Positions 11,463 to 23,200 of a stretch of DNA of 64,000 bases are shown piece by piece; position 1 is the stretch's first letter, and each line of letters begins with the position of its first letter. The notes beneath the pieces were generated by a model, which was given only the letters and a program-made list of their open reading frames with translations, ran no database searches and had not been told where the DNA came from. The position numbers were made by a program, and so were the translations under genes. The stretch is from Oscheius tipulae. Lineage: Eukaryota > Nematoda > Chromadorea > Rhabditida > Rhabditidae. The stretch is from positions 10,044,001 through 10,108,000 of the forward strand of contig JASJZH010000006.1 of the NCBI GenBank assembly GCA_037178975.1, written 5' to 3'.

Positions 11463-13270
11463 ATGACATCGGAAAGTCGAAGAAAAGAAGGGCACAAGGA
11501 CCGATTCGAAGTGAAACTCCAAGAATACATCGACCGAAGAAAAATCGCCCATATCAAGACAAAAGAAGCGTACAACGAAATCGTCAAAGCCGTAAAGAAG
11601 TGGGAACTTGGAGAAAGATTCCCGGAGGATGAAGTGAAGCGAAATTATGGAAGAAGGTATGATTTTTTTCTATTTTGTTTTTAATACAATTCTTGTCCAG
11701 GTTCCATATGCAAGTCGTGAACAACAAGGAGGAGTTGATGCACAATGAAGCAATCGTGGTTTACGATTCAAGAATTTTCGAAATCCTTTACATCGTACAT
11801 ATCACCGGTGGTTGCAGCGGTCGCGACTTGATGTGGCCAAAAGTAAAAGGATACTTCGGAATCACGCAGTAAGCATTGTTTCTAGCTATCATTTGTTTAA
11901 TTGTAGACAATTGGTCATTATATTCATCAAGTGTTGCGCATTGTGCCCTCTCAAGAGGGGGAAGGCTAAAAAAGGATTAGTTATCAGGCCTCTGATTACC
12001 ACCGAGCACAACGAACGGTGTCAGGTGATTTTGCTTTTCCTTTTGTATCTAGTTATTTTTTTAGGTGGATTTGATCGATTTACAATCTATTCCGGACGGC
12101 GATTACCGATTCCTGCTCAATTACCAAGACCATCTCACAAAGTTCAGTGTGCTCCGAGCACTGAAGACCAAAACTGCTGTGGAAGTAGCCCAACAGATTT
12201 CTTCAATTTTTTGTCTCCTAGGTAAACACTTTCTTTAAAATTTCTATTCATTTCTAGGTCCACCGAAGTTGCTCCAAACGGACAATGGCAAGGAGTTCGA
12301 AAATGCCAAGCTGAAAGAAATGTTGAGAGACTGGCCAGGATGCCAGCTGATTCACGGCCGACCACGACATTCTCAAAGTCAAGGATCAGTCGAAAGAAGC
12401 AACAGAGATGTGCAAGATATTCTCTTCACCGAGATGAAACGAAGAGATACAGGAAACTGGACAGAACTTGTTGACAAAGTTCAGCTCATTAAAAACTCGA
12501 GATATCATCGTGGGATAGAGAGGTCGCCGTTTAAGGCGTTGTTTGGTTAGTTTTTCTCCGTACGATAACTTTTTTTTTTACAGGATTTGATGCGAATCAT
12601 CAAGAATTTGCTCATGAATTCGATCAAGAAGTTCCAGTAGTTGACGACTTACCACAAGACGAATCAACTATGCTTGAACCAGAAGAAGAAGTTCCGTGGC
12701 GGACAAACCAAGATGCGGCAATCGGGACTGAGCGGGATGAAGCATCCCAAGCACTTCAACGACAAGCTAACCGAATGCTTCAAGCATCTAACAATCGGTA
12801 TGTTCGTTTCATTTTCTGCAGAATGCTTTTTTTTATAGATACGGAGCAATTGAAGTCGGAAAGACGGTTTTGGTGGGGATTCCGGACGTGGATCGACCCA
12901 AGGCCGGCGCCAGAAGTCTGATGGCAGTTGTTTTAGAAAAAAAAAATGGCTTTTACAGGTAGTTTTACCATCATACACCTCTATATTCTTTTTTAGGCTG
13001 GGAACAAAAAGCGGCTGCCTACCCAATTGGTTTTCAAGAAACCAAGTGGATCCGGTAGAAGAGCCCTTCCTACTCGCAGTTGAGGTTCCTGATGTCAAGC
13101 TACCATCGTTCAGAGCCGCTGTTTCCTTGGACTCAGTTACGGGAGAACAAGGGCATCACCACTGCAACTGCAATGGGAAATGCGATACGAATCGTTGTTC
13201 GTGTAAAGCACGTAACCTACAATGTAACTCTCGCTGCCATAAAGCGAACTCTAACTGCTATAACAAATAG
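11463..13270 (+). CDS. Transposon integrase, KRBA2/Ginger-like, with cysteine-rich tail
   Basis: Eight exons (11463-11656, 11701-11868, 11907-12024, 12065-12221, 12258-12545, 12584-12797, 12839-12958, 12997-13270) join in phase to 510 residues. The protein would cut and paste element B. The N-terminus is a basic helical region. The rve core shows the three acidic positions in order: CQVDLIDLQSIPDGDYRFLL (first Asp), LLQTDNGKEFEN (second Asp) and SQSQGSVERSNRDVQ (Glu). The C-terminus carries HHHCNCNGKCDTNRCSCKAR followed by NLQCNSRCH, a CXC-like zinc cluster found in KRBA2-type integrase proteins. No stop or frameshift was seen. Introns are 37-45 nt. An in-frame region upstream of 11463 leaves the start uncertain by one exon. 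Confidence 0.85.
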
Positions 13271-13464
13271 TTTATGTTGTTTTCTCCCTTCTCTTAGAAT
13301 TTTATTATTGTTCCTGTTTGATTTTTACTAATAAACTAGATTCACTACTTCCCTTTTGTTCTTATTGGTAAAATTTCACAAAAAGGGGGCAAAAAAACTA
13401 CAAAAATAATATCTAAATCAACGATTTTCTCAAAAAAAAAAAAAATGTTTTTTTTACTTTCCGG

Positions 13465-13611
13465 TCAATTTGAACTGATTTCAAAACCAGTTCAAATTGA
13501 CCGAACTAGTGTAAATTGACCAAACTAGTGTAAATTGACCGAACTAGTTCGGTCAATTTGAACTAGTTCGGTCAATTTGAACGGCTGGTCAATTTGAACT
13601 GCAACATATAT
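13465..13611. repeat. Right subterminal array of element B
   Basis: Inverted counterpart of the left array, with units GGTCAATTTGAACTAGTTC and some variant units with GGTCAATTTACAC. It has fewer copies and more divergence than the left end. Confidence 0.85.
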
Positions 13612-13823
13612 ATGTATTAGATCTCACCATAAATAATGTCCTAGAAACGCAGAAAATTTCACCTTATCATTTTTTGCATTTCTGAAAAATTAATATACCT
13701 GCTCCTGCCATCAAAAATCGTCATACCTGCACAAACTTGATATATTAATTTGAGAATAAAAAAGTTTCCCTCACTTGTACATTACCAGACCTAAGACTTT
13801 AATAACTTTATTGAGATCGAGTT

Positions 13824-15796
13824 CTATAGCCGCAAATATTTAACAACAAAATTATAATTTTCTTCGAGCTGCTGTCCATAGATATCTCGAATCCGGGTGT
13901 TTCTTTGACCAGATCCTCTTTTCTTATAGTGGTACAACATGAGATCGTTAATATTGGCAGAATGAATTCCATAAATGTCCTGTATAACTCTACTCGTATG
14001 GTGAATACCCTAAACACGTATTGTAATAAGAATTTGTGACACACTACCTGTTCAAAGACCATTTCTGGTCGTAAAACACATTTTGTGAAGATTTTGTCCG
14101 GAATTGGGCCATGATTAAAGTTTTGCAACGTAAATAATCCAGTATTAACCCTGAGATATTTTTAGATTAGGTATAATGGACAATTCTACTCAGGTTCACT
14201 GCTCATGTAGCGTGTAGGCACTCGTAGCGATCCAACATTTCCAGTGAGCTTTTTCTTCAAAACTGCGACCACATTTGTCTTTTGCATTGGTATTAAAAAC
14301 TCGTCCAGATCGTGAAATGCAACATATTTTGCCACGGCTGTGTGTCTTAATAGACAATCTGCAAGCGTTTCCGAGTTATCAGTTGAAACAGAATGACTCT
14401 TTTTATCGTCTGGCTTCCTGCCTACCTGATATGGCTGCAAGCTGCCCATGATACCATAGTTGAGTGAAGTTGCCAGGAATCACCATCTCGATTTCTTCAA
14501 GCATTCTGAGAACCTTATGAGTGAAAAAACTGATTATTACCCAAGATTCGCATAGTAGTTGAAAACTTCTTGCAAGTCGGACGCGAGAGGCTGGCCGGGA
14601 GTATAGATTGTGACTCTTTCAGCTCCTAGGAGACTGTTGAGCTCCATAAACTGAGCCAGCATGATTTGAAAACCAAAACTCTTACCTCGATAAGATGTTT
14701 GGCAGAATATTTGGTCCCGTAGAGCATTGGAACACAGATTCCATAATCGAACTTATGGTCCAAAATACCACGATCGTCAGGAATTGTATGCTCGATTGGA
14801 ACCTGAACCCAGCTAGCGGCACTCTCTTCGGATACCTGAAACCTTGAAATTCATAGAGATCAAGCTGCATCTGTCTTACTTGCCAGTGTTAGCTGGAGGT
14901 CAGAGTCGCCCCCGTACCGCCGTGTCAGCCCAATATTTCCAACGCTAGAACAATGGTAGTCAGTTTCGACATGTTTCCCCGTATTATTACAGCTGCTCAA
15001 CAAGTTCTCACTCATAAAAACCGACTGCTGGATAGTTTCATCCCATACCGCCTTGCCGGAAGAAACCATACCAACTCAAGTGCCAAGCATACTTCTACTC
15101 TACCCTCTTATAGTCAGAAATCTCGCCCGTACTATCTCGACTACTTAACCAGTTCTCATCCGTACCTTTTTACAACTATGAAGATTCTTTCGTATACCTT
15201 CTTAGTAGCAGGATATCGTCTCACCCTACTGTCCGGCTGCCGAACAAAAGTCAACCATCTCTCGCATATCGTTTTGACAGGCCTAGATTGATTTACCTAA
15301 CTAGAATTTCTAAATCTTTGGGAAGTACCTCGACATGTTTGAAGAAAAGTTCGTCCTTTGGAATCTCACAGCTGACATAGTAGATTCCATATTGCATGTT
15401 ATGATTCTCCGAAAATGGGTAGACCTGGCCAACTGCTTCGACTCCACTTGGAAAGCGACAATGAAATCGTAGGTTCTTCTGTGAAATTACAAGAAATCTT
15501 GCAGATGGATGGCCCATATTGCCTAGAAAACCAATAAATGACAACAGTGTCCAACTCATACCATCTCGGAGATCCGTCATTCCGAATACAACTTGAGCTA
15601 ACATGGAAAGTTGAGTGAAATGAACAGCTCTTCTTCTTTCATTTCTGACGACTCTGTCTCTTGAACTGTAGCTAAAAATAGATAGAAAATAGTAAAAGAC
15701 CAGGTATCGCTACTTGTCCGTGCCGAAAAATGTAAAAATGACAAGGATGAATAGCAGAAACTGCAGGACTCGAAACTTGTTCGATTGCCACCGCAT
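13824..15796 (-). CDS. Glycosyltransferase family 92 (DUF23) protein
   Basis: Ten exons (15796-15714, 15671-15562, 15522-15297, 14944-14880, 14825-14686, 14650-14541, 14505-14426, 14359-14200, 14150-14048, 14009-13824) give 420 residues, normal for the family. Residues about 11-27 (LQFLLFILVIFTFFG) form a type II signal anchor, so the catalytic part faces the Golgi lumen. Family-92 signatures are present: Y-G-I-C-V-P-M near the middle, GQLAAISDCLLRH, then YVAFHDLDEFLIP with the DxD-type metal site, and later the GIHH and LYHY motifs near the end. GT92 enzymes in Caenorhabditis add galactose to core fucose on N-glycans; the substrate here is unknown. AATAAA lies at 13807-13812. The 350-nt third intron contains copies of the dispersed GTACGG repeat. 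Confidence 0.92.
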
Positions 15797-17115
15797 TGTA
15801 GCTTATCAGTATGAGGAAAGAGCATGGACGAGTCACCAGGACAGTCCAATATAAACATATCAGTGGATTCCCACTGGTTCATCGAGCTCCAATAAAAAGA
15901 TTGGAACACGATATGGGCTCTATAATTGCTACGACCAGCAATAAACAGGCACTGGCAGCAAACTATTCGAGCTGAGCATTTATGTCATGGAAAACTTGTC
16001 AGGGAAGCAAATTCCATGACATGACATCAGAAAGTAGTTGGATAACCAGAGAGACAGAGAGATTCTTTGACTTTTAAAATTACTTACTTGTTACCAGCTT
16101 CTATTCCAGCTCCTCTCTGATTGCATGGTTGTACACGGCAAGCACACTAACATGCTCCAGACAAACAAGAAGGGCAAAAAGTGAAAGTGAAACCATCAAG
16201 TCTATTGAAATTAATTGAAAACTGCTAATATATTTTCAAACAGAACCACTATCTGGAATTATTCCAAGCTATTTTATCTAGAGCATCATTTTCCGAAATT
16301 GAATAACATTTCTGGCCATGATTTCTGATTTTAACACCTAAAATATTATATCCAATAGTTTTACATATTCTCACGGTAAAGTTTATGGAAAAAATCACTC
16401 CAAGTGTTATCTCTCTACCCCGATTTCTTTTCAGCTTCCTTTAACTTATCTGCTCCACTGCGATTCCTTTACTACGGTAGAGGAACCTTTCAAAAACATG
16501 TTTTCTGAACATTATTACGGGTGAAAACCTGATTAAAACCTTCATATTGTATGAAAGCTTTTTTATATTGTATTTGCTAAATTTTTACCGATCAGAATCT
16601 ACTGGTATTGAAGCTTTAGTTGACCGCTGGTCTGCAGGTCCTGCCACGAATAGGATTGGAGCAATGCCTAGCTGTTTGCCGGTCTCTCAATCAGATTTTC
16701 ATGAGTGAATGTTGAAGGAAACTTTTAAAGAATTCATTAAATCATGCTCGTAAGTAGAGAGTAAGTAGCTTTTTATTTGTTTGACGCGGAAGCCGAATAG
16801 TCGGGAAAAAAATTGACTCACGATAATACTTTTCCAGTCTCTGAACAAAGTTTAAAGACAGTTACGATGCTTTATCTGAAATTGGACGGACAGAAGGAAG
16901 CATAAAATGTGCCATTTGTATGCCACTTTTACGATGATCTTCTTCAATCAGAAAGAAAGTCTTCTTCAATCGGCTCGTAGACTGGATTAAACAAAAAAGA
17001 TGAAATGAAGATTGATATTGAAAGAGTGACAAAATTGCCAGCTACTCAGTGTAGCTAATCTGCTTCACTTGTTTGTACGGTATACGGATAAGGTGCTGAA
17101 ATAGGGCAGCTATCA
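15797..17115. other. Intergenic, AT-rich, no gene seen
   Basis: No frame with plausible splice sites. This stretch lies upstream of the GT92 gene and should hold its promoter. No clear TATA box was identified close to 15796. Confidence 0.5.
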
Positions 17116-17187
17116 GCCTCATTGGCTCAGTGGCAGAGCGTCTGTCTAGTAAACAGAAGGTCGCTGGTTCGATTCCAGCATGAGGCA
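17116..17187 (+). tRNA. tRNA-Thr (AGT)
   Basis: A 72-nt cloverleaf: acceptor stem GCCTCAT pairs with ATGAGGC, the D-arm region is GGCTCAGTGGCAGAGC, the anticodon stem TCTGT/ACAGA closes loop CTAGTAA with anticodon AGT, and the T arm GCTGG-TTCGATT-CCAGC is perfect. There is no intron. A T-run about 6 nt downstream fits RNA polymerase III termination. Confidence 0.96.
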
Positions 17188-19212
17188 GAATCTTTTTGTT
17201 TCTTTTCACAAACATTGATAGACTATTTCCAACGAAGAGCGGCACCTAAATTTGAATGCTTAGCGTTTGCGCGGGAAGAGGAAATTTTTGATCTTTAAAT
17301 TTATTTTTCATGCATTTTTTTTACGATTCTAATTAGGCATCGTTTTTCTAGGCATGTACAAATCTAGTTGACAACAACTTCCATACCGTGTCGGTAGTCA
17401 AATCTCCATCATACCTGCACGGTTTTCATAGATGTTCGCTCCCTGTTGTGCTGTACAGCGAGTCTTCTCACCTGTATCGCCTCAATAACATGACAGTTTT
17501 CTACACATAGAATCTAGGTAGCTGTAGAAGACCTTCCTCTCCGAATCCCTACTTTCTGTCCTACATCTTGATAGCTGAAAGACCCTTGTCTTTACAGTCT
17601 TTGTAGTTCTCTCAGATTTATCTTTCTGTTAGCAAACTAAGGTGTACCACCTCAGCAGTTCCATTTTTCATACCAGCCTCCTGAAACATATTGTCCAATA
17701 TTTTTCGTAGCGTCATGCGCCTCAAACCTCAACGTTAACCTCGTAAGGACAGATGAAAAGAGCGCTGCTGAACGATTACGTAAACTTCTTACAGCATTCC
17801 CAGAAATACCTCCAAATGATTTCATGTTTTCTTTTTACTATTTGCAGGCATTGCCCTTATCATGAATATATCGTCTAGATTACGTCTCCGACCAAAGTTG
17901 CATCTGAGTTCACCTGACTGCCACCTAATTGAGTCGTAGTACTGTCTGGTATTGAAGTTCTTTGAAGCCGCCCACTACTAATGAAGAGCTCATTTAATCT
18001 CTGTGCCAGAGAGGTCATTCGAAAGTCTCTTCATTAGTTTGTCCTTGAGCTTTGTAGTCCGACATTAAGGTTCTTGGAATCCCCCTCCACCTTCTCACAA
18101 TTGACAACAGCTTTTGAAGAATTTCTGGACCACGCACGGGGTGAGACATGCATATTTCACATCTTCGAGGGAGGAAGTTGTAAACAGAGAGGTCTCTGTT
18201 TTTGGAGATTGTATTTTCAGGTGGGATTAAAGTAAGAAGTCCATTCTCCTCATTCAGCCGCAATAACCGTTCTTAAAAAGTCAGAACACTCGACCTTGTC
18301 GAATGAGCTTAGCTTTCCATTAACTTGCAGTTTGTACTATTAGTTAATGTTTCACCGTTGTCTTGTTTTCATCACTGGTACAGCTACAAAAGCTTGTTTA
18401 GTCATTGACTTTGTAGATTTCCTGTGTTTTCACAGACTTAGGCAAAATTTTGCACTTGGAATTCGAACCATATTAGTCACAGAACAAGCTTGGGCCGGTA
18501 CCGGGACTCGACCCCACGAATGTTTCATTCAAATCCGCTGCTTAACCACTCGTCTAGTGATCCCTCATTGTACATTATCGCATTTCATAAAATAAGATAA
18601 TGAAATATTTTGTATCTAGAGTAAAAGAGCCTGTATGTTTGTTCCTACTTTCAAACAGTTCCTCCGCCCTTGGTAATGTTATAAAATGCTCAGTGACATC
18701 AAGCTTGATGCTTTACTTTCATAGAGTGCATGTTTGTCCGTAAAAAAGTGATCCCTTGCAAAATTTCCACGTATTGAGGGAATTTCTCATGTCGTCCACT
18801 TCAAAATAAACAAGCTATTCAGTTTTCCATCTTAGTTTCAAAATGTTACACCTAGCTATAGCTGTATTACTAATCGCAATTGAGATGTCTCATGAAGGGG
18901 GAAGCCTGTGAACTAGATGTAAATTATTCTTTGGCATCATCAAGATGTTCGTCATTAGGGGATCTGCAAGAAACTTTAGTTTTTTTTGTACGATACGTGA
19001 GCTTTTATCACCTGCCGTGTACCCAATTTCACTCTCCTGTCATTAGCATTTTTCAGCCGTCTCCTCCTTTTGGAAATTACAGACATCATAAGGGGCGGGC
19101 TTGCTCCACCTCCTGCTTTTTCCCCTCCCAGGCTTTATCCTGTTTTCAGGAGGGATTTCACCTCTCCGCCCAAGCCTCTGCTCAACCGTTACTTCATCCC
19201 ATAAATCACAAA
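17188..19212. other. Intergenic, no protein gene supported
   Basis: Contains scattered GTACGG-type repeat words (about 17380-17420) and one tRNA-like relic (18494-18567). Frames of 80-140 codons at 18015-18263 and 18880-19302 have no splice or protein support. Confidence 0.5.
18494..18567 (-). pseudogene. tRNA-like relic or tRNA-derived SINE head
   Basis: The minus strand carries an A-box-like TAGACGAGTGGTTAAGC and a perfect B box GGGTCGAGTCCC at tRNA-like spacing. The acceptor and anticodon stems do not pair. It resembles a serine or leucine tRNA in the D arm. Probably a pseudogene or short interspersed element. Confidence 0.4.
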
Positions 19213-19963
19213 ATGCTCCGGGAAATTGTCATCTTCGTGATGGTGTTGCTTGCTCTCGCGAGTGCAGACAATCATGTACGAGTGAGTCCAATCCATGTGT
19301 AACTTGAAAATCTTTTATAGGACTCAGTCGAGATCAGGCCGTACCGATTCGATGACAGCAGAGAATATTACATTCCATACTATATGCACAAGGTAAGAAG
19401 TCTTTCGGGGAATAGTGCCTATGCCTGACTCTGCTTTGTATCGAGATTGAGTGACAGCTAGTGGAAGATCCGCTGCACCATATCTTGAGATCATGGAATC
19501 TTCTGGAATCCCATTTTAATATAGTTTCCTATCTTTTATGTTTCTGGAAACCAAGCTATCACAGTTATCCGTTTACTATGAGGTAAAGTAAAGCAGGTGT
19601 GGCTCGCTGTAACATTTCGAATGTCAAGAAATAGAGAGTTGAATGCCTGAGAAATGAGGTACTACTACAGAGTCTGGTCATGCACTAAAAATGTCAATTG
19701 CCCGCGTGGTAGAGAGTTTTGAAGTTGAAGCAAGGTTGGGTCACCCCACAGACACAGAATGTTATAGTCTTTAGGTGGACAAACTGACAAAAAAACTACT
19801 GTAAAAAGGGTTGACAGGTGCCGAGGAGGAAAACTACTCAGCCGAGATCAGAACACGGCAATAACATCTCAATTTTCAGAAATCGCTGTCCCAGAAAATG
19901 AAGTCAGTTAAAGGACGCTTCACAAATTCGCTTCTCAACTCCAGAGACACCCTGTTCGGCTAG
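19213..19963 (+). CDS. Small secreted peptide, 74 aa
   Basis: Three exons (19213-19281, 19321-19392, 19880-19963), all joining in phase 0, give 74 residues. Residues 1-18 are a clear signal peptide (MLREIVIFVMVLLALASA). The mature part is 56 residues, has no cysteine, is rich in Tyr and Arg in the middle exon (IRPYRFDDSREYYIPYYMHK), and is basic in the last exon, ending NSRDTLFG. AATAAA follows 14 nt after the stop. No family is recognised. The lack of repeated dibasic-flanked units argues against a classical multi-peptide neuropeptide precursor, though single cleavage at HKK is possible. The 487-nt second intron contains no other coding signal. Confidence 0.7.
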
Positions 19964-19976
19964 AGCCTTTGTGTGT

Positions 19977-19982
19977 AATAAA
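19977..19982 (+). terminator. Polyadenylation signal AATAAA
   Basis: Canonical hexamer 14 nt after the stop of the 74-aa peptide gene. Confidence 0.7.
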
Positions 19983-20294
19983 ATCCTCTCTATGTTAATT
20001 GTGCTTTCTCAGAGATGCATAATTATGCCGCAGCCCTGAAAATATGACCTGCTTCCGTCCACACAAACTTCCTCAGGATAGGTTCGAATTCCTGGAATGT
20101 CCCCCAGAAATTTTTCAAAAAAGAGTCGGTCTTAACAAATAAACTCAGCTGCGCAGTGTGTCCCACTCCTCTCCGGCTGTTTGTTCAATCGATTCCTGGC
20201 ACCGGTGGGCTTCCGGAAAACCATTTGTGAACAGCTCCATGTTCAGCTATTGTCCGCATTTCTGTCCGTTTTTCGAGCACACAAAGTTTTTAGG

Positions 20295-23200
20295 ATGTTG
20301 AGAGAATCCAATCCTAACGATATGCTCCGAGTGCCATCTATTCGACTAGCTAGACCATTGGAACTGGATACAAGCCATCTGGTTGATGATTTCAACAAGA
20401 ATTCTTTCATGGTAAAATTATCTTTAAAACATCTCAGTTGAAGTTGATCTGCTGGTTTTTGCCACATCTGTATTGTCGCGTTCGCACCCGTACCATCCCG
20501 GCATCCGCACTCGGGTGAGGGGTTATATAACTGGCCAAGCCATTTATCGTTGCGCGGTACGGAGCACGTATCCAAAAAAGATCGGCCACCTGCAAGCAAA
20601 AGAAAATGGCCATAAACCCAGAATGGCCACGTGCACAGCTTGACCGCTACTTTTTGCATATCATCCTAATTGAAATTATGAAATAATCGTGGTTATGCGA
20701 TCCTTTCCATGGTGAAGCCAACTGGCCCTAGAGCTGGTGTGTCCATTGCCGTACCATCTCGGCATGCTTACCCTAGGGGTTGCTTACCAGTGCGCGGACC
20801 GAAGTACGTGTCCACAAAAGGTCTCGGCGTATGATCACATGCAACAGCATTGACTGCTCTTTTTATATAACTCTTTTTGAAGTATAGATTTGGTGTCTTA
20901 ATGACCGACAGACCGAACGGTAATAAAAAGTAATAAATGGCATCCAGCTTTTAGGTTATGCCTCGTGGCTCGATAGATTGGCATTGAATGCAAAGATTGT
21001 TACTTCCGACTCTTAAAAATGAGCTTGCTTTTTGTTCTTTTCATCCCAAGATAAAAGCTCAATTCGTTTGGAGAAAACCGTCTACGAAATAGGATTCGCG
21101 TCTCTACATAGGACTCCAAACATTTCCGTATGTGCGCATTTCAAGAGCATCTGCTTATAGTTGGCCCAAAAAACCAAGGATTAAGAGAATCCACTGTAGA
21201 GACCTTTCTATTATCATTAAAGGGACATTGACGAAGGAAATCTGAAAAGTTGACCTGACAACTGACCTTTGATGAGCTTTTTACAGTTCATATTAAACTG
21301 CACAAGTGCTGTGGGATCTTAATACTACAACTTGTTTATTTTGTTCGGAACTAAATCTGAGAATGACCGGCAATTTGAAATACGAAAATTATTGTCTTGG
21401 CTGGTCAAGAATTCTTGTGTCCGACACAAGTTTTTTGAATTTCGCGCTCTTTATCGTCCTTTGTAGTATGATAATAATCAAAAGTCCTACGCTGTGTGCT
21501 GGTGTGTCCAAAGAATTGATCATAGTGTCTTTGTATGGCTAGTGAGTCAGAGCTTATCACTCTGCATGTTCCCCTCTAGCAGCCACCTCTCACCCGATGA
21601 TGCGCGGACAGTACAAAGCCTTGTTTCAACCCTTATCCTTATAATTTAGGAACATTCTCCTGGGCTCAGCACAAAAATTAAAACACCAAAACGACACTAT
21701 TCACATGATGACCCTTTGGAGCGAATGGCAACACCCATGTTTGATAAGGTACAATTTTTATCGTATTTTTTCATACTTTTTGTGTCAGGATGAGGTGAAA
21801 CAACGAAAAAAGGGACCATCGTCGGCTGCCACAGTTCTAGCAATGTCTGGCCTGTTCGTAGTCGGCTTAATGCTGATGGCAAGTGGAATTCTCGTCTTGA
21901 TATTGGTACGTTTTTATTGAAGGTCGCTCTATCCCCCTCACTTATCCCTTTGATCACATGCAGAACCTCTGGTCACCTGACTGACCCACAGAGAGTTGTC
22001 GCCGACAGATATTCGGGAGCGATAACCGCAACGTGATTATTTATGCAGAGGGCGAGAAGGTGAAAGCAAAACACTACCTATATCTTGAATGAAGTGACCC
22101 ACTAATGACAGAAAGAAAGAGGCAGATTAGATCTTGTAGCAAAAACAGCAAGCATCGATTAGTAAATTTCCAGAAAGTTGTTAAGCCATGCAAGGAGGCA
22201 TGATAGCTTAAATATACATTGTGTTTGCGTGTCTTAGCTTAATGGAATACTGTCCAAACTCTGAGGTATCTCTCGATTTAAAAACGAAGAATCAAAGAGT
22301 TTCTTACCAAGACCTCGTTGGGGATTCTGGGTACTCTGAAGCTACCAGAGTTTGTGCAGACAAGCCTAAGCGCGCTCCCACCCCTTCAATTCGGAGTATT
22401 TGGCACATTGGCCACCAAAGGTGCGACCAGAGTCAGAAACACACTTGTACTGTAGACTTAAGTCTAGCTTCAATCTTGGTTGGTTATGCCCGGATGCTAG
22501 TCTTTAGATTGTCAGTACAAAATACGTACACTTTGGGTGTTAAAAACTTAGTGGAACCACTTGGTACTCTTAATCTTACCAATCCTTATAAATCTGGGTA
22601 GCCGAATGTAGCCTAAACTTTGTGTGGTCCTTTAGGATCCAGTACATGGTTCTAGCATGAATAATGATCTTGTAGAATACGTTAACTGTAGGTCATAAGT
22701 ATAGTTAACGTTAACGAAAGACGCGAAGCTTGTTTATCCCCATAACTCTGGATAGCTCAGGTAAGCGTTTTTTTTCCGAATGTTTACAGCTGCTACAGTA
22801 TATTAACGTTTTTTTTTAGAGCCAGAGCAGTTTGTAGATTGGGCAAATTCTACTTGAGTGGAACATTTGTTCTTATATCCAGCTATAGTTACAACAGATT
22901 CTTAAAGTGAGAAATATGTTTTTGGAGAGAAATTGTCACAGCTGTCAATGATCAACAGTTTTTCTTCAGTGCTTCATCGCACTGTCAATCCATCATCCCA
23001 ATTTAAGGCGCTTCATCTTTTTTTCCATTACGGTCATCTTGTCACATAAGGCTGACCCCTCGCCTGTCCCCAGAAAAACATTCCAATCCGATTCCGCTTC
23101 CTATTGTCATGCTTCCTCCACCTGTAGCTTTCTCGCGTTTTCGCAAAAACTGCAATGGTTTTGAAGAAGCCGGGGGTGAAAGTCGGCCCACAAAGTTTTC

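Larger units (their letters stand above)
11145..13612 (+). mobile_element. Element B: integrase-encoding DNA transposon with terminal inverted repeats
   Basis: The ends are inverted copies beginning TGTTGCAGTTCAAATTGACC, matching for at least 75 nt, and flanked by TATATA runs that may be the target duplication. Inside both ends lies an array of a 20-nt unit (TTCAAATTGACCGAACTAG). Between them is one multi-exon gene for a DDE integrase. Integrase-type (rve) DNA transposons with TIRs are known as Ginger elements, and related proteins include vertebrate KRBA2. Long subterminal arrays are not something I associate with classic Ginger elements, so this may be a distinct lineage. The open gene and intact ends suggest recent activity. 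Confidence 0.8.
9262..13708. repeat. Large palindrome (inverted duplication) with a transposon in each arm
   Basis: Reading outward from a centre near 10567, both strands show the same order: unique spacer (about 10500-10636), shared gene 5' region, peptide gene, AT-rich junction, transposon, then an 88-nt shared flank (9262-9350 and complement at 13612-13708, containing AGATCTCACCATAAATAATG). Inner arms are 10063-10500 and 10636-11145. A stretch of about 180 nt around each first exon is identical in both arms. Other parts differ by indels, and the two transposons differ completely in sequence. The divergence between arms argues against a simple assembly artefact. Confidence 0.85.

Noticed and set aside
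9262-13708. Palindrome as an assembly or library chimera
   Set aside because: The arms differ by indels, the peptide tails differ and the transposons are different, so the arms are distinct genomic sequences, although long reads would settle it.
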